Assembly: GCA_016720685.1 (NCBI GenBank)
Contig: JADKKC010000012.1
Span: 24,257-88,256 of the forward strand
Direction of reading: 5' to 3'
Origin: Zoogloea sp.
GTDB lineage: Bacteria > Pseudomonadota > Gammaproteobacteria > Burkholderiales > Rhodocyclaceae
DNA length: 64,000 bases
Shown: positions 18,668-27,317 of the stretch, piece by piece
How positions within the stretch are numbered: position 1 is the first letter of the stretch
Layout of the letters: each line of letters begins with the position of its first letter
Translations under genes and position numbers: made by a program
The notes under the pieces: generated by a model
The model's database searches: none
The model's input: the letters and a program-made list of their open reading frames with translations, nothing else
What the model was told of the DNA's origin: nothing

Positions 18668-19339
18668 ATGACCGTCGGCCGCATCGCCCCTGTCGCCCTT
18701 TACCAGGAAGTCGCGGAACGCCTGCGTCAGCGCATCTTTTCCCATGAACTGCAGCCCGGAACCTGGGTTGACGAGCAGGCCCTGGCGGCTGACTACGGCA
18801 TCTCCCGCACCCCCCTGCGGGAGGCGCTCAAGGTGCTCGCCTCGGAAGGTCTGGTCACCCTCAAGCCGCGGCGCGGCTGCTACGTAACGGAGATTTCCGA
18901 GCGCGACCTGGACGAAATTTTCACCGTCATGGCCCTGCTCGAAGGCCAGTGCGCCGCCGACACGGCCCGCAAGGCCACCGATGGCGACCTGGCCCGCCTG
19001 ACTTCCATCCACAACGAGCTCGAACGGGCGGCTTCCGCCAACGACATCAACGGCTATTTCGAGGCCAACCAGGCCTTCCACCAGGAAATGCAGCTGATCG
19101 TCGACAACCGCTGGCTGAGCCAGGCGATCACCGATCTGCGCAAGGTCATCAAGCTGTCGCGCCACCACTCGCTGTTCAGTGACGGACGACTGAAGCAATC
19201 CCTCGCCGAGCACCGTGAAATCCTCGAAGCCCTCGGCCGCCGCGACGCTGCCGGTACCGAGCAGGCCATGCGCGAACACATCTCCAGCGGCCGCCGGGCA
19301 CTGGCCAAGATCGCGGCCCGGAAAGAAAGCGCGGCCTGA
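18668..19339 (+). CDS. GntR family regulator, FCD (FadR) subfamily
   Basis: A 223-residue dimeric transcription factor. The N-terminal winged helix (about 15-75) includes LYQEVAERLRQRIFSHELQPGTWVDEQALAADYGISRTPLREALKVLASEGLV, described here as consecutive segments of the GntR helix-turn-helix. The C-terminal FCD ligand domain has the metal-binding His set in AFHQEM, AEHREIL and REHISSG. ATG 18668 is preferred; ATG 18617 in the same frame would lie inside the 16-bp palindrome. Divergence from mcm-meaB-pccBA suggests it senses a propionate-pathway or related acid and controls that operon and itself. Confidence 0.9.
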   Translation: MTVGRIAPVALYQEVAERLRQRIFSHELQPGTWVDEQALAADYGISRTPLREALKVLASEGLVTLKPRRGCYVTEISERDLDEIFTVMALLEGQCAADTARKATDGDLARLTSIHNELERAASANDINGYFEANQAFHQEMQLIVDNRWLSQAITDLRKVIKLSRHHSLFSDGRLKQSLAEHREILEALGRRDAAGTEQAMREHISSGRRALAKIAARKESAA

Positions 19340-19413
19340 CCGGAACAGCGCCGCCATCGGCCTTCCGCCGGGATGCCGCAAGGGTTTTCCCTAGTCGGCC
19401 AGAGTGCTCCGAC

Positions 19414-19490
19414 TTGAGCTTGCTCAAACCCCGGGCACCTGGCGTGGCATAAGCTTTGGCTTGCTTGAGCAAGGAGCGCAACGTCGCTCC
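19414..19490 (+). promoter_or_regulatory. Clustered dyads upstream of the hemerythrin gene
   Basis: The 180-base gap before the hemerythrin gene holds three inverted repeats: TTGAGC-TT-GCTCAA at 19414-19427, TTGCT-TG-AGCAA at 19461-19472, and GGAGCG/CGCTCC with a 6-nt loop at 19473-19490. The first two share TTGAGC. They may be a regulator site plus a leader hairpin. No convincing -35/-10 pair was found. Confidence 0.35.
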
Positions 19491-19520
19491 AATAACCCCA
19501 ACCATGCCAAGGAGAACCCC

Positions 19521-20060
19521 ATGAGCTCAATCGACGACAACATCGAAACCAATCCCATCGAAAGTTTTTCGGAATGCCACTCCGGCATCGTTTCCCACCT
19601 GAAGGAACTCGACACCCTGCCCGCCCTGCTCGCACCGGCGATGCAGGCCCGCAGGATCGCGGCCGAGGCCGTGCGTTTCTTTAGAAGCGCGGTTTTCGAG
19701 CACCACAACGAGGAAGAGCGCGAACTGTTCCCCGTCGTGTTGAAAAACGCCACCGAAGGCGAGGAACGCAACAAGGTGCAAACCATCGTCGACCGGCTCG
19801 TACGCGAGCACCGGCACCTCGAGGCCCTGTGGCTCAAGCTCGAGCCCGAACTCAGCGCAGTCGCCACCGGCGGCCATGCGGAGGTGGACGTTGCGGCACT
19901 GGAGCAACTTGTCGCCAACTACCAGGCCCATGCAAAGTACGAGGAAGACAGCTTCCTGCCCATGTCCAAGACGATCCTGGGCCGCGAAAGCGCCCACATG
20001 GCCAGCCTCGGCCAGCGCCTTCACATGCGCCACACCCCGCTGACGCTAATGCCGTTCTGA
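19521..20060 (+). CDS. Hemerythrin domain protein
   Basis: A 179-residue four-helix hemerythrin-like protein, likely cytoplasmic, binding a di-iron centre that senses or stores O2 or NO. ATG 19521 follows AAGGAG with ideal spacing. Iron ligands are visible in order: His in ECHSGIVSHL, His and Glu in FEHHNEEERELFP, His in REHRHLEALW, and His and Glu in QAHAKYEEDSFLP, the usual H-HxxxE-H-HxxxxE spacing. A 13-bp bidirectional terminator separates it from actP. Confidence 0.9.
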   Translation: MSSIDDNIETNPIESFSECHSGIVSHLKELDTLPALLAPAMQARRIAAEAVRFFRSAVFEHHNEEERELFPVVLKNATEGEERNKVQTIVDRLVREHRHLEALWLKLEPELSAVATGGHAEVDVAALEQLVANYQAHAKYEEDSFLPMSKTILGRESAHMASLGQRLHMRHTPLTLMPF

Positions 20061-20127
20061 CACCGCGGCCCGCCCCGCCGGCACCGGAGGCGAGCCGATG
20101 CTCGCGGGGCAAAACCTCGCAGCCAAC

Positions 20128-20164
20128 AAAAACCCCCGACCGGGCCAGCCCGTCGGGGGTTTTT
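20128..20164. terminator. Bidirectional intrinsic terminator
   Basis: AAAAACCCCCGAC (20128-20140) and its exact complement (20152-20164) form a 13-bp stem with A and T runs at the two ends, so it can terminate both the hemerythrin transcript on the plus strand and actP on the minus strand. It lies between the convergent stops. Confidence 0.93.
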
Positions 20165-20200
20165 CATTCAGCCCTGCGCGCCCTTGCGGGCGCGTGGGGA

Positions 20201-21865
20201 TTAGTGCGAGCTGGCTTCGGAAGCGCCGAAACCGGTTTGCGCACGCACGTACTGATCGTCGAACATGGCGCGTTCGGCGTTCCCCTCGGCGCTGTTGTCC
20301 AGCGTCGAGAAGATGTAGGTCAGCAGGAAGGCCAGCGGCATGGAGAACAGGGCCGTCTGGTCGTACGGGAAGATCGCCTTGGCGTTGCCCAGCACCGTCA
20401 CCCACACCGACTTGGAGAGCACCACCAGCAGCACTGCCGCAACCAGGCCCGCGTAGCCGCCGATAATGGCGCCGCGGGTGGTCAGGCCTTTCCAGTACAT
20501 GGAGAGGATCAGCACCGGGAAGTTGGCCGAAGCCGCGATACCGAAGGCCAGCGCAACCATGAAGGCCACGTTCATCTTCTCGAAGGCGATGCCCAGCACG
20601 ATCGCCACGAGGCCGAGGCCCACGGAGGCGAAACGGGATACGCGCAGCTCTTCGGTCTCGGTGGACTTGCCCTTGCGGATCACGCGGGCATAGATGTCGT
20701 GGGAGATGGCAGCCGCACCGGCCAGCGCCAGACCGGACACCACCGCCAGGATGGTCGCAAACGCCACCGCCGACAGGAAGCCCAGCAGCAGGTTGCCGCC
20801 CACGGCCTTGGCCAGGTGCATGGCGATCATGTTGCCGCCGCCGATGATCTTGCCGCCGATCTGGCCGCCTTCGAAGAACTCGGGGTTCTGGCCGACGATG
20901 ATGATCGCCGAGAAGCCCAGCAGCAGGATCACGTTGAAGAAGTAGGCCACGAAACCGGATGCGTAGAGCACCGACTTGCGGGCTTCCTTGGCGTTGGTCA
21001 CCGTGAAGAAGCGCATCAGGATGTGCGGCAGACCGGCCGTACCGAACATCAGGCCAAGGCCCAGCGACAGCGCGGTGATCGGATCCGGCAGCAGGGTGCC
21101 CGGGAACAGCAGCTTGTCACCCAGCGTGTGCAGCGAAATGGCCTGCCCCATCATCTTGTCGAAGCTGAAGCCGAACTGGGACATGGCCAGGATCGCCACC
21201 AGCGTGCCGCCGGCCAGCAGCATGCAGGCCTTGATGATCTGCACCCAGGTGGTGGCAACCATGCCGCCAAAGGTGACGTAGACCATCATCAGCGCGCCAA
21301 CCACGAACAGGGCGATGTTGTAGTCGAGACCGAACAGCAGCTTGATCAGCTGGCCGGCACCGACCATCTGGGCCACCAGGTAGAAACACACCACGGTGAG
21401 CGACGACACTGCCGCCATCGTGCGCACCTTGCTCTGGTTGAGCCGGTAGGAGGTGATGTCGGCGAAGGTGAACTTGCCCAGGTTGCGCAGGCGCTCGGCC
21501 ATCAGGAACAGGATGATGGGCCAGCCGGCGAAGAAGGCGATCATGTAGATGTAGCCATCGACGCCCTTGGTGTAGACCAGCGCGGTCAGACCCAGCAGCG
21601 TGGCGGCCGACATGTAGTCACCGGCAATCGCCAGGCCGTTCTGGAAGCCGGTGATGCCGCCGCCGGCGGTGTAGAAGTCGGCGGTGGATTTGGTGCGGCC
21701 GGCCGCCCAGTAGGTGATGCCGAGCGTCATCGAGACGAACAGCACGAACATGCCGATGGCGTGGAGATTGAGCGGCTGCTTTTCGGTGGCGGAGATTGCA
21801 TCACCGGCAACAGCGAGAGCCGGGGCAAGGAGCGCCAGCAGCGCAAGATTCAGACGGGCCAGCAT
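20201..21865 (-). CDS. actP: Cation/acetate symporter
   Basis: A 554-residue sodium:solute symporter family permease for acetate and related short monocarboxylates. A signal-like first helix (MLARLNLALLALLAPALAVAG) is followed by the conserved ADFYTAGGGITGFQNGLAIAGDYMSAA core, given as the family hallmark, and about twelve more hydrophobic helices. Its start overlaps the yjcH stop by one base (TAATG), the usual yjcH-actP coupling. Neighbouring propionyl-CoA genes make propionate a plausible additional substrate. Confidence 0.95.
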   Translation of the reverse strand: MLARLNLALLALLAPALAVAGDAISATEKQPLNLHAIGMFVLFVSMTLGITYWAAGRTKSTADFYTAGGGITGFQNGLAIAGDYMSAATLLGLTALVYTKGVDGYIYMIAFFAGWPIILFLMAERLRNLGKFTFADITSYRLNQSKVRTMAAVSSLTVVCFYLVAQMVGAGQLIKLLFGLDYNIALFVVGALMMVYVTFGGMVATTWVQIIKACMLLAGGTLVAILAMSQFGFSFDKMMGQAISLHTLGDKLLFPGTLLPDPITALSLGLGLMFGTAGLPHILMRFFTVTNAKEARKSVLYASGFVAYFFNVILLLGFSAIIIVGQNPEFFEGGQIGGKIIGGGNMIAMHLAKAVGGNLLLGFLSAVAFATILAVVSGLALAGAAAISHDIYARVIRKGKSTETEELRVSRFASVGLGLVAIVLGIAFEKMNVAFMVALAFGIAASANFPVLILSMYWKGLTTRGAIIGGYAGLVAAVLLVVLSKSVWVTVLGNAKAIFPYDQTALFSMPLAFLLTYIFSTLDNSAEGNAERAMFDDQYVRAQTGFGASEASSH

Positions 21866-22200
21866 TATTTCACCTCCTTGGATGCGTCACGGATGATCTC
21901 CGTGGTGATGGCATCGAACTCGCCGTTGGCGCGCTTCACGTAGTAAGCGGTCAGCAGCCAGAAGAAAATGAACATGAACAACTCGGCGGCGATCCCCACG
22001 GTGAGGTAGGAGCCTTCGGAGAGACGCTTACCTATCACGCCGGGGTTGAAGGCCACCACCATGAAGAAGCCATAGAAGATCACCAGGACAATTACTGACA
22101 ACAGGGTTGCAAAGCCCTGTCGCTTGGCGACCAGTTCGGTGAAACGGGGATTGCGCCTGATGCGTGCGTAAACCGCAATCTGAGACGACGAGCTCGACAT
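21865..22200 (-). CDS. yjcH: YjcH-type DUF485 membrane protein
   Basis: A 111-residue inner-membrane protein with two hydrophobic helices (about residues 29-50 and 64-87) and the DUF485 core FTELVAKRQGFATLL. The family is nearly always encoded directly upstream of actP, as here, with translational coupling. ATG 22200 follows GAGGGAAATC. The role is an accessory to acetate uptake; the mechanism is unknown. Confidence 0.92.
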   Translation of the reverse strand: MSSSSSQIAVYARIRRNPRFTELVAKRQGFATLLSVIVLVIFYGFFMVVAFNPGVIGKRLSEGSYLTVGIAAELFMFIFFWLLTAYYVKRANGEFDAITTEIIRDASKEVK

Positions 22201-22262
22201 GATTTCCCTCCCATGAGAAAGCCAGTGGATGCGGCGCGATCTGCCTGTTGGTATTTTTGGCA

Positions 22263-22279
22263 ACGACCCGGTTGGTCGT
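22263..22279 (-). other. Small hairpin in the yjcH-actP leader
   Basis: ACGACC and GGTCGT (6-bp stem, 5-nt loop) lie in the predicted 5' leader of yjcH. No T tract follows in either direction. A leader structure is possible; weak evidence. Confidence 0.3.
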
Positions 22280-22332
22280 CTTTATAGGTAAAACGCAGGG
22301 CGAAGCCGCGCCAGTACAACGCCCAACCGGAT

Positions 22333-22371
22333 GATATAACATATATAAGACTCCATACCAACCAGTATGGA
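22333..22371 (-). promoter_or_regulatory. Candidate yjcH-actP promoter with an operator over the -35
   Basis: On the minus strand TTGGTA (22361-22356) and TATATC (22338-22333) are 17 bases apart. An inverted repeat TCCATAC-N6-GTATGGA at 22352-22371 covers the -35. This would place a dimeric regulator on the promoter. The plus-strand side of the dyad is followed by seven T residues (22373-22379), so it could also read as a short terminator-like element ahead of the crotonase. Confidence 0.5.
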
Positions 22372-22433
22372 CTTTTTTTGCAGCGCAGCAATCCACTTCA
22401 GTCCCCCGCCTCTCAACGGAAGCCCTCTCGAAA

Positions 22434-23429
22434 ATGCCCGGTGAAATCCTCTTCAGCCAGGACGCAGGCGTCGCCACCCTGACGCTATCCAACCCCGCCA
22501 AGCTCAACGCCGTGGACGCCGACATGTGGCGCGCCCTCGAGCAGCACATGCGCACCCTCAACGCCAACCCCGAGCTGCGCTGCGTGCTGTTGCGCGGCGC
22601 AGGCGACAAGGCCTTCGCGGCCGGTGGCGACATCGAGGAATTCATCACCGTGCGCGCCACTGTCGACGACGCCCTGCACTATCACGAAGGCCTGGTCGCC
22701 GCCGCCCTCGACGCGGTGCGCGCCTGCCCGGTGCCCACCATCGCGATGATCCAGGGCGCCTGCATCGGCGGCGGGCTGGAGATTGCCGGCTGCTGCGACA
22801 TCCGCATCGCGGGCGAATCGAGCCGCTTCGGCGCGCCGATCAACAAGCTGGGATTTTCGATGTATCCGGGCGAAATGGCCGGCCTGCTCGAACTGGTAGG
22901 CCCGGCGGTGCTGCTGGAAATATTGCTCGAAGGACGCATCCTCGTCGCCCGCGAAGCCCTCGCCAAGGGGCTTCTCACCCGCGTGGTCGACGACGAGGAG
23001 GTCGAGCACGAAGCCCTCGCCACCGCCGCCCGCATCCTCAAGGGCGCCCCGCTGGTGGCCCGCTGGCACAAGCAGTGGGTGCATCGGCTCACCCGCGGCA
23101 CGCCGCTTTCTCAGGAAGAAAAGCGCGCCGCCTTCGATTTTCTGGCCACCGACGATTACAAGGAAGGTCTCGATGCCTTCCTGGCCAAGCGAACCCCGGT
23201 GTTCAGGGGCGGTAAACGCACAAGGCCCCGGAACTCCCGGGGCCTTGTGCCATCCGGCGGCCGGTTTTACCCCGCCATCAGCGTGTGCAGCATCTTGGCC
23301 GACAGCACGATCAGCACGCCGGCGAACACCTTTTTCAGCACGGCCACCGGCAGCCGGTGGGCGAGCCTGGCGCCGATCGGGGCGGTAAGGCTGGACATTG
23401 CGCTCACCAGCACCAGCGCGGGCAGGTAG
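22434..23429 (+). CDS. Enoyl-CoA hydratase/isomerase family protein, stop probably lost
   Basis: A crotonase-fold protein. The first 260 residues are a normal family member: LNAVDADMW, the oxyanion-hole AGGDIEEF and GACIGGGLEIAGCCDI, and a C-terminal helix ending EGLDAFLAKRTPVFRGG. The canonical PExxLG catalytic segment reads PINKLGFSMYPGEM, so the first catalytic Glu of hydratases is missing and another reaction is likely. The frame continues 70 codons through a 14-bp terminator hairpin and into the opposite-strand tauE gene. One added G in the GGGG at 23206-23209 would give the usual family ending VFRGR and stop at about 23215. The functional protein is probably about 260 residues. Confidence 0.8.
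   Translation: MPGEILFSQDAGVATLTLSNPAKLNAVDADMWRALEQHMRTLNANPELRCVLLRGAGDKAFAAGGDIEEFITVRATVDDALHYHEGLVAAALDAVRACPVPTIAMIQGACIGGGLEIAGCCDIRIAGESSRFGAPINKLGFSMYPGEMAGLLELVGPAVLLEILLEGRILVAREALAKGLLTRVVDDEEVEHEALATAARILKGAPLVARWHKQWVHRLTRGTPLSQEEKRAAFDFLATDDYKEGLDAFLAKRTPVFRGGKRTRPRNSRGLVPSGGRFYPAISVCSILADSTISTPANTFFSTATGSRWASLAPIGAVRLDIALTSTSAGR
23218..23250. terminator. Bidirectional terminator hairpin inside the crotonase read-through
   Basis: A perfect 14-bp inverted repeat, GCACAAGGCCCCGG at 23218-23231 with its complement at 23237-23250, and a 5-nt loop. It lies between the expected crotonase end and the tauE stop, where a shared terminator for convergent genes belongs. It has no long T tract. 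Confidence 0.75.
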
Positions 23430-24079
23430 ATGAAGCCGGCAGTGAATTCCGGCAGCCCGGGCGCGCCCCAGCCGTTGATCAGGTAGCCCAACGCGCCGGC
23501 CACGGCGATCGGCAAGCCGATGGCGGCGGAGGTGCCGATGGCGTGCTGGATCTTGACGTTGCACCAGGTCATGAAAGGCACCGACAGCGAACCGCCGCCG
23601 ATGGCCACCATCGCCGAGATGCCGCCGATGCCGGCCCCGACGCCGGCCAGGCCCAGCACGCCGGGCAGCTCGCGGGAGGGCTTGGGCTTGACGTTGAGGA
23701 TCATCTGCACCGCCACGTAGGCGGTAAAGCACGAGAAAAACACCGCCAGCGGCGCCGTTGGCACCCGCGACGCAACGAAAGTGCCGGCAAAGGTGCCGGC
23801 CAGAATGCCCGGCGCGACGCCCTTGACGATGTCCCAGCGCACCGCGCCGTGGGCATGGTGGGCGCGCAGGCTGGAAATCGAGGTGATGACGATGCCGGCC
23901 ATCGAGGTGCCCAGCGCCACATGCACCAGGTGCTCCCTCGGAAAACCCTGGGCAGCGAAAAGCGTGGTCAGCATCGGCACCATGATGGCGCCGCCGCCAA
24001 CGCCAAGCAGGCCGGCAAAAAAGCCCACAAAAACCCCGAGGGCGAGGTAAGCGAGCAGCCACTCGTTTGCAATGTTCAT
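23267..24079 (-). CDS. TauE/SafE family sulfite/anion exporter
   Basis: A 270-residue polytopic permease of the TauE/SafE (COG0730) family with about eight hydrophobic helices in two homologous halves. The repeat signature GVGGGAIMVP occurs near residue 26 and the equivalent AIGGGSLSVPFM near 165. ATG 24079 overlaps the stop of the EVE gene (ATGA), so the two are coupled. The substrate (sulfite, sulfonate or other organic anion) cannot be assigned. Confidence 0.9.
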   Translation of the reverse strand: MNIANEWLLAYLALGVFVGFFAGLLGVGGGAIMVPMLTTLFAAQGFPREHLVHVALGTSMAGIVITSISSLRAHHAHGAVRWDIVKGVAPGILAGTFAGTFVASRVPTAPLAVFFSCFTAYVAVQMILNVKPKPSRELPGVLGLAGVGAGIGGISAMVAIGGGSLSVPFMTWCNVKIQHAIGTSAAIGLPIAVAGALGYLINGWGAPGLPEFTAGFIYLPALVLVSAMSSLTAPIGARLAHRLPVAVLKKVFAGVLIVLSAKMLHTLMAG

Positions 24080-24561
24080 TTCCAGTCCTGCAGATCGTTG
24101 GCGCCGAGCAGTTGCCCGACGATGAAGCGCCACTCGGCCGGTTCGACCGGCGTGATCGACAGCCGGTTGCCGCGGGCAAGGACGCGCATGTTCGCGAGTT
24201 CCGGGTGGCTGCGCAACTCGGGCAAACCCATAAGACGGGTCTTCTGCACGAACTGCACGTCCACGTGCAGCCAACGGGGCGCTTCCGGCGTGGCCTTGGC
24301 ATCGAAATAAGGGCTCGCCGGATCGAACTGGGTCGCATCCGGATAGGCGCTGCCGGCCACCCGGGCAATGCCGGCAATGCCCGGCTCGGCGCAGCCGGAA
24401 TGGTAGAACAGCACGCCGTCACCCACCTGCATCGCGTCGCGCATGAAATTACGCGCCTGGTAATTGCGCACGCCATACCAGGGCACGGTCTGGCCCGGGC
24501 GCGCGGCCAGATCGTCGATCGAGCAGTCGGCCGGCTCGGATTTCATCAGCCAGTAAGGCAT
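24076..24561 (-). CDS. EVE domain protein
   Basis: A 161-residue EVE/PUA-like domain protein. It starts MPYWLMKSEPADCSIDDL after GGAGG, and has the conserved WYGVRNYQARNFMRDAMQVGD and FYHSGC segments. EVE domains bind modified bases in nucleic acids in the families that have been studied; the ligand here is unknown. It precedes tauE in a two-gene coupled unit. Confidence 0.93.
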   Translation of the reverse strand: MPYWLMKSEPADCSIDDLAARPGQTVPWYGVRNYQARNFMRDAMQVGDGVLFYHSGCAEPGIAGIARVAGSAYPDATQFDPASPYFDAKATPEAPRWLHVDVQFVQKTRLMGLPELRSHPELANMRVLARGNRLSITPVEPAEWRFIVGQLLGANDLQDWK

Positions 24562-24755
24562 CAGCAGCCTCCTGTAGTGGCGCCCGGCGGGCGCGAGAGG
24601 CGTCAATGTTAGAGGCTCCGGCGCCGCACCGGCAGCTTCTCGTGGCATCGCCCTGGCCACCAAAGCCAGAACAGCGTCATCACCCCCTTGCACACAAGCC
24701 ATGGTCCGGGCCAGAGTAGTGCCCGCGAGCGGCCCTCCGGCCGATGGAGACGACA

Positions 24756-26414
24756 ATGCGGCATTCCCGGTTTTCACTCGACTTTCTGGCGCGGCTGTTT
24801 CTGCAGCTGGCCCTGGCCTGCGCGCTCGCAGGCATTGGCCCGGCCGTCGCGGCCGACGGGCCGGAACAGGGCGCAGCGGCGCAGTCCGCAGCCATCGACG
24901 ACGGCGCCGACCTGACCCTTCTCAACCGCCACGTGGTGCGTTTTCGCGGCAAGCTGCTCGGCGCCACGCCCCAGCAGCGGGCCGTCCGGGGTGAGCGCAA
25001 CCTGGCGGAACTCCTGCAGCGCGGGGACGACACGATCACGGTCAAGCCCACCGAGCTCGGCAACATCGTGCTGATTGGCGGCCAGATGGCCTTCGTGCTG
25101 AGCCCGGACGACACCGACAAGCTGGCCGGCCAGACTCTCGCGGCCCTCACCGACGCTACGCTGGCCCGGCTGCGCATCGTCGTCGGCGAATCCCGCGAAA
25201 GCCGGGATAGCGAGGCGCTCCTCAAGGGCCTCGGTTTTGCGCTGGCCGAAACCGGCGTGGCCCTCGCCCTCGCCTTCGGCCTGGCCCGTCTGCGCGGCTG
25301 GGCAGGCGGGCGCCTCGTGGTGGAAGTGGACCGCCGCGCGGGCAGCCTCAAGCTGGCCGGCACCGAGCTGATCCGCCGCGAACGCATCCTTTCTGCGCTG
25401 AGCTGGCTGGTCAATGCCGTGTACTGGCTGCTGCTCGCGCTGCTGGCCAACACCTGGCTCGGCCTCCTGCTGGCCCGCTTTCCCTATACCCGCGTCTGGG
25501 GCGAGCAGCTCAACGGCTACCTGCTCGGCGTGGTGGCCCATATCGGTGGCGGCATCCTGGGCGCCCTGCCCGACCTGCTCATCGTCGGTCTCACCTTTCT
25601 GATCGCGCGCAGTGTGGTCGGCCTGCTCAAGCCGCTCTTCGACCACGTGGCCACCGGCGAGGCCGGAACCGCCTGGCTGGACCAGGACACCGTGGAGCCC
25701 ACCCGCAAGATCGCCAACATCCTGATCTGGATCTTTGCGCTGGTGATGGCCTACCCCTACCTGCCCGGCGCCCAGACCGAGGCGTTCAAGGGCATGTCGG
25801 TGCTGATCGGCCTGATGGTGTCGCTGGGCGCATCGAGCATTGTCGGGCAGGGCGCCAGCGGGCTGATCCTGATGTACTCGCGCACCCTGCGCAGCGGCGA
25901 ATACGTGCGCATCGGCGACCATGAAGGCACCATCGCGTCGATCAACCTGTTCACCACGCGCCTGCGCACGGGCCGGGGCGCCGAGATCACCCTGCCCAAC
26001 GCGCTGATCGTGGGCAGTGCCACGCGCAATTACTCGCGCACCGCCAACGGCCGGGGCTTCATGATCGACACCACCGTCACCATCGGCTACGACACCCCGT
26101 GGCGGCAGGTGGAGGCCATGCTCGTCGAAGCGGCCCTGCGCACCTCCGGCATCCTGCCCGACCCGGCCCCCCGGGTTTTCCAGACGGCCCTGTCGGATTT
26201 CTACCCTGAATACTGCCTCGTGGCCCAGGCCACGCCCGTCGGCGCCAACCCGCGGGCGGACATCCTCAGCCGGCTCCACGCCAATATCCAGGATGTGTTC
26301 AACGAATACGGCGTGCAGATCATGTCGCCCCACTACATCGACGACCCGGCCAACGAGAAAGTGGTGCCACCCTCGCGCTGGTTCACCCCGCCCGCCAAAA
26401 CACCGCGGCCGTAG
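24756..26414 (+). CDS. MscS-type mechanosensitive channel family protein
   Basis: A 552-residue MscS-superfamily membrane protein. ATG 24756 follows GGAG at 8 bases; ATG 24744 is in frame but lacks a site. A signal peptide (cleaved after about residue 29, AVAADG) is followed by a periplasmic region, four to five transmembrane helices (from about residue 155) and the MscS pore/beta domain (IVGQGASGLILMYSRTLRSGEYVRIGDHEGTI). It is of the larger YbdG/YnaI-like size class with a periplasmic head. It probably relieves turgor on hypo-osmotic shock. Confidence 0.9.
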   Translation: MRHSRFSLDFLARLFLQLALACALAGIGPAVAADGPEQGAAAQSAAIDDGADLTLLNRHVVRFRGKLLGATPQQRAVRGERNLAELLQRGDDTITVKPTELGNIVLIGGQMAFVLSPDDTDKLAGQTLAALTDATLARLRIVVGESRESRDSEALLKGLGFALAETGVALALAFGLARLRGWAGGRLVVEVDRRAGSLKLAGTELIRRERILSALSWLVNAVYWLLLALLANTWLGLLLARFPYTRVWGEQLNGYLLGVVAHIGGGILGALPDLLIVGLTFLIARSVVGLLKPLFDHVATGEAGTAWLDQDTVEPTRKIANILIWIFALVMAYPYLPGAQTEAFKGMSVLIGLMVSLGASSIVGQGASGLILMYSRTLRSGEYVRIGDHEGTIASINLFTTRLRTGRGAEITLPNALIVGSATRNYSRTANGRGFMIDTTVTIGYDTPWRQVEAMLVEAALRTSGILPDPAPRVFQTALSDFYPEYCLVAQATPVGANPRADILSRLHANIQDVFNEYGVQIMSPHYIDDPANEKVVPPSRWFTPPAKTPRP

Positions 26415-26459
26415 GCGGCGTGTATCATCCGCGCCGCCCCCAACCCCGCAAAATCCGCC

Positions 26460-27317
26460 TTGGCCCGCTTCTATCCCTTTCTCTTTGTGCTCCTGTGGAG
26501 CACCGGTTTCATCGGCGCCAAGTTCGGCCTGCCGTATGCCGAGCCCGTCACCTTTCTGTGCGTCCGCTACCTGCTGGTGATTGCCGTGATGGGCGGCGTG
26601 GCGCTGGCCACCCACGCCCCGTGGCCGCACGCGCCGCGCCAGTGGCTGCACATCGGCGTCACCGGGCTGCTGGTGCACGCCACCTACCTCGGCGGGGTCT
26701 TCATGGCCATCAGCCACGGGCTGCCGGCGGGCATCGCCTCGCTGGTGGTCGGCCTGCAGCCGCTGCTCACCGCGCTGGGCGCCGGGGCGCTGCTGGGCGA
26801 AAAGGTGCTGCCGCGCCAGTGGGCCGGGCTGGTGCTGGGCTTTGGCGGCGTCGGGCTGGTGGTGTCCCACAAGGTGGCCGCGGCCGTCAGCGCCCCCGAG
26901 CTCACCGCAATGCTCGCGCCGGTGCTGGTGGCCCTCGTCGGCATCACCGCCGGCACGCTGTATCAAAAACGCTTTTGCCCGGCCTTTGATCTGCGCACCG
27001 GCTCGGTGATCCAGTTCGTGCCCTGCCTCATCGTCAGCGCCCTCGTTGCCAGCCAGACCGAAACCATGCTCATCACCTGGAGCGGGCCGTTCATGTTTGC
27101 GCTGGGCTGGCTGGTGCTGGTGCTGTCGGTGGGCGCCATCAGCCTGCTCAACCTGCTGATCCGGAGCGGCAGCGCGGTGAACGTGGCCAGCCTGTTCTAC
27201 CTCACGCCGCCCACCACGGCGCTCATCGCCTGGGGCGTGTTCGGCGAAACCCTCACCGGCCTGGCGCTGGCCGGCATGGCCATCACCGTGTTCGGCGTGT
27301 GGCTGGCCCGCAAATGA
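26460..27317 (+). CDS. DMT superfamily (EamA) transporter
   Basis: A 285-residue permease with ten predicted helices arranged as two EamA repeats. It starts at TTG 26460 (LARFYPFLFVLLWSTGFIGAKFGLP, the WSTGF motif being typical). The second repeat ends with FGETLTGLALAGMAITVFGVWLARK, the usual family ending. It overlaps ruvC by ATGA. The substrate is unknown; family members export amino acids or metabolites. Confidence 0.9.
   Translation: MARFYPFLFVLLWSTGFIGAKFGLPYAEPVTFLCVRYLLVIAVMGGVALATHAPWPHAPRQWLHIGVTGLLVHATYLGGVFMAISHGLPAGIASLVVGLQPLLTALGAGALLGEKVLPRQWAGLVLGFGGVGLVVSHKVAAAVSAPELTAMLAPVLVALVGITAGTLYQKRFCPAFDLRTGSVIQFVPCLIVSALVASQTETMLITWSGPFMFALGWLVLVLSVGAISLLNLLIRSGSAVNVASLFYLTPPTTALIAWGVFGETLTGLALAGMAITVFGVWLARK

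Noticed and set aside
19441..19470. Sigma-54 promoter before the hemerythrin gene (TGGC... with a downstream GG/GC).
   Set aside because: The -12 TTGC element is not matched in either possible register, so the resemblance is weak.
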